This document shows positions 1 through 2,934 of a stretch of DNA of 5,590 bases, one piece after another. The position numbers were made by a program, and so were the translations under genes. The notes beneath the pieces were generated by a model. The model did no database searches, was not told where the DNA came from, and worked only from the letters and a program-made list of their open reading frames with translations. This stretch comes from an uncultured Clostridia bacterium (GTDB lineage: Bacteria; Bacillota; Clostridia; Oscillospirales; Oscillospiraceae), in contig CAMWQV010000174.1 of the NCBI GenBank assembly GCA_947176425.1, positions 1 to 5,590 on the forward strand. The letters run 5' to 3'. Position 1 is the first letter of the stretch; the number at the start of each line of letters is the position of its first letter.

Positions 1-101
1 GTCTTTTCTTCGTTCTTTGAGTAATCCGTCCTGTCAGCCAGCGTCTGGGCGATAGTTTTCCCTTTGTTGACATGGAGCGCAATCAACCGTGTCGCCGCCA
101 T
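1..101 (-). CDS. Relaxase / mobilisation nuclease, N-terminal fragment (cut by window edge)
   Basis: This is the start of a MobA/VirD2-like conjugative relaxase, which nicks one strand at oriT and stays covalently attached during transfer. Only 33 full codons are visible, reading MAATRLIALHVNKGKT and then IAQTLADRTDYSKNEEK. That opening is characteristic of the relaxases of Tn1549-type ICEs, where it forms the first strand of the nuclease fold. The catalytic tyrosine and histidine motifs, if present, lie beyond the left edge. The ATG is at 99-101, and an AGGAGG ribosome site at 108-113 sits 6 bases upstream, so the start is secure. It begins 23 bases after the stop of the CHC2 protein, consistent with co-transcription. 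The family assignment rests on recognising the N-terminal phrase and on the mobC and helicase neighbours. The gene's integrity cannot be judged from this window. Confidence 0.85.
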   Translation of the reverse strand, partial: MAATRLIALHVNKGKTIAQTLADRTDYSKNEEK

Positions 102-124
102 AGCCCACCTCCTTCATTCAAAAT

Positions 125-793
125 CTACATCGCCAGTTCCTCCGGGAACCGTGTACTGCGCATCTTTCCGGGGATGCTGTCCCTCTGCGGATCGGACAGC
201 CCCCTGCCGGAAAAAGCGGCGATCTTCTTTTCAAGCCCGGCCAGGTCTTTTTCCTTTTCCTTCACAATGGCGGTACGCTCATCCAGAGTGCCGGAGATCA
301 GCTCATCCAGCAGATACTCCACATAGTCCATTTTCTGCAAGGCTTCGCAGAACAGGGGATGCCAGTCCTCGGCCTCCGGCTTTGGAGCATACCGCTCCTT
401 CCAGTCACGGAGCAGATGGCAATACTCGCACAGCACACGGTAACAGCGATTCTCCTTTTTGCGGTACTCCTGCGCCACCGCCAGTTTGGAGATGACAGAC
501 GGCCTCCTCTGCGGCTGCCATACTTGCAGGCCCTCATACCGCACCCCAAAATCTTCCGCCAGTTTCTCGGCGGCTCTTTTGGGTGAGAGGTCAAACAGCT
601 TTCCCACAAAGTCGATCACATCACCGTCCTCCTGACAGCCGAAGCAGTGGAACCGCTTATCCACCTTCATGCTGGGCGTTCGGTCATCGTGGAACGGACA
701 GCAGGCCATGCCGTTGCGCTTGACCTCGATCCCGTAATGCTCCGCCGCTGTCCTTGTTGGTATGGCATCCTTGACTGCCTCAAACAAATTCAT
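125..793 (-). CDS. CHC2 zinc-finger protein of conjugative element (primase-like zinc ribbon only)
   Basis: A 222-residue protein starting MNLFEAVKDAIPTRTAAEHYG. The zinc ribbon of DnaG-type primases is intact: Cys32-Pro-Phe-His35, then Cys50-Phe-Gly-Cys53, with the usual TPSMKVD and FHCFGC phrases. DnaG uses this ribbon to recognise template DNA. No TOPRIM or RNA-polymerase domain follows. Residues ~75-222 are mostly helical and charged, with a KEKEKDLAGLEKKIAAF segment near 178-194 that could form a short coiled coil. It therefore cannot be a full primase by itself. A DNA-binding helper to the neighbouring relaxase or helicase is an inference. The frame stays open upstream to an ATG at 862, but the ATG at 793 is preferred because GGAAAGGGGGC lies just upstream and the protein then begins with the family's usual N-terminus. 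The relaxase follows 23 bases downstream. Confidence 0.88.
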   Translation of the reverse strand: MNLFEAVKDAIPTRTAAEHYGIEVKRNGMACCPFHDDRTPSMKVDKRFHCFGCQEDGDVIDFVGKLFDLSPKRAAEKLAEDFGVRYEGLQVWQPQRRPSVISKLAVAQEYRKKENRCYRVLCEYCHLLRDWKERYAPKPEAEDWHPLFCEALQKMDYVEYLLDELISGTLDERTAIVKEKEKDLAGLEKKIAAFSGRGLSDPQRDSIPGKMRSTRFPEELAM

Positions 794-893
794 TATTCGT
801 GCCCCCTTTCCTCGGTATGTAAAAGGGCAAAAAAAGAAGGAGCGGCAACCGCCGGTCCTCATGTGTGCTTATTATTAAGTTTTGTGTTGTGTA

Positions 894-922
894 TTGAAGT
901 CTACATTTGGATGCTGTATAAT
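894..922 (+). promoter_or_regulatory. Sigma-A type promoter of plus-strand cassette 1
   Basis: A -35 element TTGAAG (894-899) and a perfect -10 TATAAT (917-922) are separated by exactly 17 bases. Transcription would start near 929, about 30 bases before the ATG at 959. The surrounding stretch (~861-930) is AT-rich compared with the CHC2 gene on its left. Spacing and -10 match the housekeeping consensus and the -35 matches 4 of 6. The same TTGAAG-17-TATAATTAA arrangement is found in front of the second plus-strand gene. Confidence 0.75.
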
Positions 923-930
923 TAACTTGA

Positions 931-942
931 TAAACTGGAATT
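931..942 (+). repeat. Left arm of 12-base inverted repeat bracketing cassette 1 gene
   Basis: TAAACTGGAATT is the exact reverse complement of AATTCCAGTTTA at 1481-1492. This arm lies just after the likely transcription start and just before the ribosome site (GAAGAGG, 944-950), so it is in the 5' leader. The match is perfect over 12 bases and does not extend further in either direction. Confidence 0.85.
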
Positions 943-958
943 TGAAGAGGATGAGAAT

Positions 959-1468
959 ATGAAAAAGAGAGTAACCGTGATTGTCGCGGCAGCATTGATA
1001 ATCGGCCTACTTGTATGGCGGTTTTGGTCGCACCCTCTTTCTTCCGTCATTTGCGTTGAAAAAAGTTCGGTTACCAGCATTGCTTGCTCGGTAAGCGTAG
1101 GCGGCGTTGAATACGGAATGCCATATAGCAACTCCTACACGCTCAGTGAGCTATCACCGCAAGATGACGGTTTTGAAGAAATCATGGAGATACTGGATTC
1201 GTCAAACTATCGCCAGGATTTTCGCAATTTGTTACCATGGAGTATCAATAGCGTTGGTTCTGATGACGCGAACAACGTCTTGGTCGCCAATGCGGTTTTC
1301 GTATGGGGAAGTGGAGAAAGCGAAAGCTGTTTCATGTCGATGCACAGCGAAAGTATGATCGTTGTTTCTTCAGGGACAGAGTCTGGCCTTAAAGTGTATC
1401 ATCCAACGAACCGTGAGATGTTGGATACATTGGCAGAGTATTTGCAAACACACGGAAACAAAGCGTAA
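959..1468 (+). CDS. Unrecognised membrane-anchored protein, opposite strand to ICE operon (cassette 1)
   Basis: A 169-residue protein that I do not recognise. It starts MKKRVTV, followed by a hydrophobic segment at residues ~6-22 ending in VWRFW. This fits a signal anchor or uncleaved signal peptide, with ~145 residues outside the membrane. The outer part has cysteines at 32, 43 and 124, an acidic stretch (ELSPQDDGFEEIMEILD, 64-80) and a C-terminal helix-like DTLAEYLQTHGNKA. No lipobox or catalytic motif is evident. The ATG at 959 has AGAGG 8 bases upstream and a clear promoter (894-922); a terminator follows. It is a complete one-gene transcription unit on the plus strand, opposing the conjugation genes on both sides. 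G+C is lower than the backbone (27 of 60 bases at 1141-1200, against 37 of 60 in the helicase at 5401-5460), which suggests separate acquisition. A surface, sensor or exclusion role would be guesswork. Confidence 0.8.
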   Translation: MKKRVTVIVAAALIIGLLVWRFWSHPLSSVICVEKSSVTSIACSVSVGGVEYGMPYSNSYTLSELSPQDDGFEEIMEILDSSNYRQDFRNLLPWSINSVGSDDANNVLVANAVFVWGSGESESCFMSMHSESMIVVSSGTESGLKVYHPTNREMLDTLAEYLQTHGNKA

Positions 1469-1480
1469 TCAGCACCAATC

Positions 1481-1492
1481 AATTCCAGTTTA
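1481..1492 (+). repeat. Right arm of 12-base inverted repeat bracketing cassette 1 gene
   Basis: AATTCCAGTTTA pairs perfectly with TAAACTGGAATT at 931-942. It lies 12 bases after the stop codon and directly abuts the terminator stem (shared base 1492). A diverged relative, AAATTCCTGTTTG, occurs at 2485-2497 after the second plus-strand gene. Confidence 0.85.
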
Positions 1493-1529
1493 ATGGGCAG
1501 CCACCCAGACCGATGACTGCCCATTTTAT
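1492..1529 (+). terminator. Intrinsic-type terminator of cassette 1
   Basis: AATGGGCAG (1492-1500) and CTGCCCATT (1517-1525) form a perfect 9-base stem with a 16-base loop, followed by a short T-rich tail (TTTTAT, 1524-1529). It lies 23 bases after the stop of the 959-1468 gene. The loop is long and the tail short, so efficiency may be modest. In the opposite direction the stem is followed by TAAACTGG, which is weaker, but some effect on minus-strand operon transcripts is possible. Confidence 0.65.
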
Positions 1530-1531
1530 CG

Positions 1532-1705
1532 CTATATTTCCGCATCGCCACTCTCCCGTGAAAGCAGGCCGCTCAGAAAATCCGCCGCCTCGCTCATGCG
1601 GTCATGCTCGTTCCCATAGGTCCACTCGGTCACGGTGTCGCCGTGCATCTGCTCCCGCATCCATGCAAGCAGGGTCTGAATCTCGTCTTTCGGAAAATCC
1701 ATCAT
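1532..1705 (-). CDS. Small unrecognised ICE protein (57 residues)
   Basis: A 57-residue protein reading MMDFPKDEIQTLLAWMREQM at its start and ending in LSRESGDAEI. It is charged and probably helical, with no cysteines, no membrane segment and no signal peptide. I do not recognise the family. The frame allows an ATG at 1720, but nothing resembling a ribosome site precedes it. The paired ATGs at 1705 and 1702 follow AAAGGA at a 6-9 base distance and are preferred. It lies 18 bases after the stop of the membrane protein gene, on the ICE strand, consistent with co-translation. Its stop is only 2 bases from the cassette 1 terminator tail. Its reality rests on position, ribosome site and GC-rich backbone composition. 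It could be a DNA-binding or regulatory accessory protein, but nothing in the sequence proves it. Confidence 0.6.
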   Translation of the reverse strand: MMDFPKDEIQTLLAWMREQMHGDTVTEWTYGNEHDRMSEAADFLSGLLSRESGDAEI

Positions 1706-1723
1706 CGCCCATCCTTTCATAGT

Positions 1724-2017
1724 TTACGAATGGAGAAAAGCCCCAATGCTGCCGGCCCACTCTCCAGCCAGTTCCACCACGAACATGGCGGAGAACTGGA
1801 GCGCCACGCAGACCGCCTCCACGCCGATCAGGATCGCCACATTCAGCCACTCCCGGAGGTATGCCTGCTGAATCCCGCAGACCAGCACGACCAGCATGAG
1901 CAGCCCTATCACATAGGCGGAGAGATTAGAGGCCAGCTTGCCGATGATATGGAGCGTGTAGAGAGCCAGCATCAGGGGGAGCGCCAGCAGTTTCAAAGGG
2001 AGTTTCAGAAGTCTCAT
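1724..2017 (-). CDS. Small ICE membrane protein, possibly CD1845 family
   Basis: A 97-residue, very hydrophobic protein starting MRLLKLPLKLLALPLMLAL. Three membrane helices are likely at residues ~6-26, ~32-50 and ~60-82, and the C-terminus ends WAGSIGAFLHS. Small multi-helix proteins with an MRLL-like start are common in Tn1549-type elements of Clostridia. I tentatively compare it to the CD1845-type family named after a C. difficile element gene, from memory only. An upstream in-frame ATG at 2029 would add four residues (METD). I prefer 2017 because of the family-like start and the purine-rich AGGAAAGGATGG before it, but 2029 is not excluded. It sits between mobC and the 57-residue gene on the operon strand. 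Upstream it is separated from mobC by the plus-strand cassette 2. A role in the mating apparatus or membrane docking is inference. Confidence 0.72.
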   Translation of the reverse strand: MRLLKLPLKLLALPLMLALYTLHIIGKLASNLSAYVIGLLMLVVLVCGIQQAYLREWLNVAILIGVEAVCVALQFSAMFVVELAGEWAGSIGAFLHS

Positions 2018-2049
2018 ATCCGTTTCCATCCTTTCCTGCTTTCTGAGTA

Positions 2050-2101
2050 CAGTTTACCGCGCCGGACGGCGATCCGGCAAGGATGCCGGGTATGTAGAGT
2101 G
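2050..2101 (+). repeat. Direct repeat copy A (left of cassette 2)
   Basis: Bases 2060-2101 match 2515-2556 at 35 of 42 positions in the same orientation. Weaker similarity continues left to about 2050 (CAGTTTACC against CAGTTATCC). Copy A has two overlapping small palindromes that copy B has lost: GCCGGA/TCCGGC (2061-2066 with 2073-2078) and CCGGCA/TGCCGG (2074-2079 with 2084-2089). It lies between the membrane-protein start and the cassette 2 promoter. Confidence 0.75.
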
Positions 2102-2116
2102 TTTATCAGCTACATC

Positions 2117-2145
2117 TTGAAGCGCAAAATCCGATATAGTATAAT
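2117..2145 (+). promoter_or_regulatory. Sigma-A type promoter of plus-strand cassette 2
   Basis: TTGAAG (2117-2122), a 17-base spacer and a perfect TATAAT (2140-2145). Expected start of transcription is near 2152, about 30 bases before the TTG start codon. The -35 hexamer, spacer length, -10 and following TAA are the same as in the cassette 1 promoter at 894-922, while the spacers differ. Confidence 0.75.
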
Positions 2146-2182
2146 TAAATTTAGCAAATCGGTGTTTGGGGAGGTTTCCATT

Positions 2183-2479
2183 TTGAAGAAAATGAAAAAA
2201 GTTTTGGGAATCGTTGGTGCGGCAGTTCTTGTAATTGCAGTCCTATGGGGAACTGGATTTATTCCCAAAAGCATAGGAAGATATACAGCAACAAAATATG
2301 TTCAAGAGAATTATAGGGAAATGGAATTGCAGTTTAAGGACATTGAGTTTTCAACAGCGTATGGGGATTATATAGCAAGTTTTATAAGTGAAGACGGTTC
2401 GGTATATAATTTTAAGCTTTCTTCTGGACAAATGCCAATTTCAGTCGTATATGACAGCATATCGCAGAGTGCTGTGTAA
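2183..2479 (+). CDS. Small membrane-anchored protein, YfjL/DUF3139-like in style, opposite strand (cassette 2)
   Basis: A 98-residue protein if started at the TTG at 2183, which has GGGGAGG (2168-2174) 8 bases upstream. An ATG three codons on (2192) is possible but its spacing is too long. It has a basic start (KKMKK), a membrane helix at residues ~7-24, and then IPKSIGRYTATKYVQENY. A short beta-rich domain follows (QFKDIEFSTAYGDYIASFIS, then DGSVYNFKL). The combination of anchor, KYVxENY and a strand pair describing a small folded domain resembles Firmicutes YfjL/DUF3139-type proteins, whose function is poorly known. This is a resemblance only. The frame remains open upstream to 1604, but that part is antisense to the ICE membrane protein and is not coding. 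Composition is strikingly AT-rich (18 G+C in 60 at 2281-2340), unlike the ICE, so it was probably acquired from another source. It is transcribed towards mobC on the opposite strand. Confidence 0.75.
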   Translation: MKKMKKVLGIVGAAVLVIAVLWGTGFIPKSIGRYTATKYVQENYREMELQFKDIEFSTAYGDYIASFISEDGSVYNFKLSSGQMPISVVYDSISQSAV

Positions 2480-2484
2480 CGCAC

Positions 2485-2513
2485 AAATTCCTGTTTGTAA
2501 GGGCAGTTATCCA
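2485..2513 (+). repeat. 3' flank shared by the two plus-strand cassettes (cassette 2 copy)
   Basis: Bases 2486-2513 align with 1481-1507 after the cassette 1 gene, with 21 of 28 columns identical and one gap. Both copies contain AATTCC, GTTT, GGGCAG and a final CCA. Each begins within about a dozen bases of its gene's stop codon. In cassette 1 the GGGCAG forms part of a terminator stem. Here the complementary CTGCCC is absent, so no strong terminator is formed. Confidence 0.55.
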
Positions 2514-2556
2514 TCGCAGGACGGCGGTTCGGCAAGGATGTTGAGTATGTAGAGGG
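2504..2556 (+). repeat. Direct repeat copy B (right of cassette 2)
   Basis: The core 2515-2556 matches 2060-2101 at 35 of 42 positions. Copies A and B are offset by 455 bases and together enclose cassette 2. Copy B adjoins a strong hairpin (2551-2578) on the mobC side. Its position just downstream of mobC suggests it retains the ICE side of the original junction. Confidence 0.75.
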
Positions 2557-2578
2557 CGCGGATCATTCCGCGTCCTCT
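2551..2578. other. GC-rich hairpin between mobC and cassette 2
   Basis: AGAGGGCGCGGA (2551-2562) and TCCGCGTCCTCT (2567-2578) form a 12-pair stem with a TCAT loop. One pair is G-U in plus-strand RNA and a C-A mismatch in minus-strand RNA, so it folds better in the cassette 2 transcript. There is no U-tract on either side. It may be a weak terminator, a pause site or an mRNA-stabilising structure downstream of mobC (stop at 2605). Confidence 0.5.
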
Positions 2579-2604
2579 TGCCATGCTTTGGAAACCTATG
2601 CCGT

Positions 2605-2934
2605 TCAGCGGATATTGGCAAGATGGGCAAGGGACTGTCTTGCCAATTCCCAAATCTCATCAAGGCGGCTCTGCAAATCTTCAATGTCCGCCGCATAGAC
2701 GCTGCCCGTCTCATTCGCCCGTTTTGCGTACTGGTTCAGGTTGTTGCTGCACCGCTGGAGCAGGACGATAAGCTGGCGCACCTCCGCTAAATCCAGCTTC
2801 ACGCAGATACCGTCCAGCGCCATCTTACGGACATAGGCGCTCATATTGCGGATGCCAGCCTCCTCCATTTTGGCCTGAATCCGCTCTTTATCCGCATCCG
2901 AGATACGGACCAATAATTGCTTTTCCCTTTTCAT
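2605..2934 (-). CDS. mobC: MobC-family relaxosome accessory protein
   Basis: A 109-residue protein starting MKREKQLLVRISDADKERIQ. Residues ~7-12 (LLVRIS) and two helices (~13-26 and ~30-42, NMSAYVRKMALDG) give the ribbon-helix-helix DNA-binding fold. The second half carries the MobC signature region LLQRCSNNLNQYAKRANETG at 58-77. MobC proteins bind near oriT and help the relaxase open and nick DNA; the relaxase lies further down the same strand. Length is normal for the family. The start is the ATG at 2934, which shares one base with the helicase stop (TGATG), an arrangement typical of translational coupling. A GTG one codon earlier (2937) is an alternative. GGAG at short distance and AAAGGAG 11 bases upstream may serve as ribosome sites. 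Downstream, the next ICE gene on this strand is ~590 bases away because cassette 2 intervenes. Confidence 0.92.
   Translation of the reverse strand: MKREKQLLVRISDADKERIQAKMEEAGIRNMSAYVRKMALDGICVKLDLAEVRQLIVLLQRCSNNLNQYAKRANETGSVYAADIEDLQSRLDEIWELARQSLAHLANIR

Noticed and set aside
64..495. Plus-strand frames opposite the CHC2 protein and relaxase start.
   Set aside because: Arg/Pro/Ser-rich translations typical of shadow frames; the minus strand carries recognisable proteins with good ribosome sites.
841..860. Similarity of the 841-860 region (reverse strand) to the direct repeat flanking cassette 2 (AGGAC, GGCGGTT).
   Set aside because: Only short GC-rich words match, with indels and in opposite orientation; not above what GC-rich sequence gives by chance.
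794..862. N-terminal extension of the CHC2 protein to the ATG at 862 (CRSFFFCPFTYRGKG).
   Set aside because: The ribosome site and the family N-terminus place the start at 793; the extension codes for atypical residues before the conserved start.
861..930. Minus-strand promoter for the CHC2-relaxase genes within the AT-rich stretch.
   Set aside because: Candidate hexamers (TTCAAT, TAATAA-like) have poor sequence or spacing, so no convincing promoter on that strand could be claimed.
1604..2182. Long plus-strand open frame continuous with the cassette 2 gene, suggesting a 291-residue fusion protein.
   Set aside because: This part is antisense to the ICE membrane protein and the 57-residue gene. 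Its residues are low-complexity (many H, Q and R), and the ribosome site and promoter point to a start at 2183.
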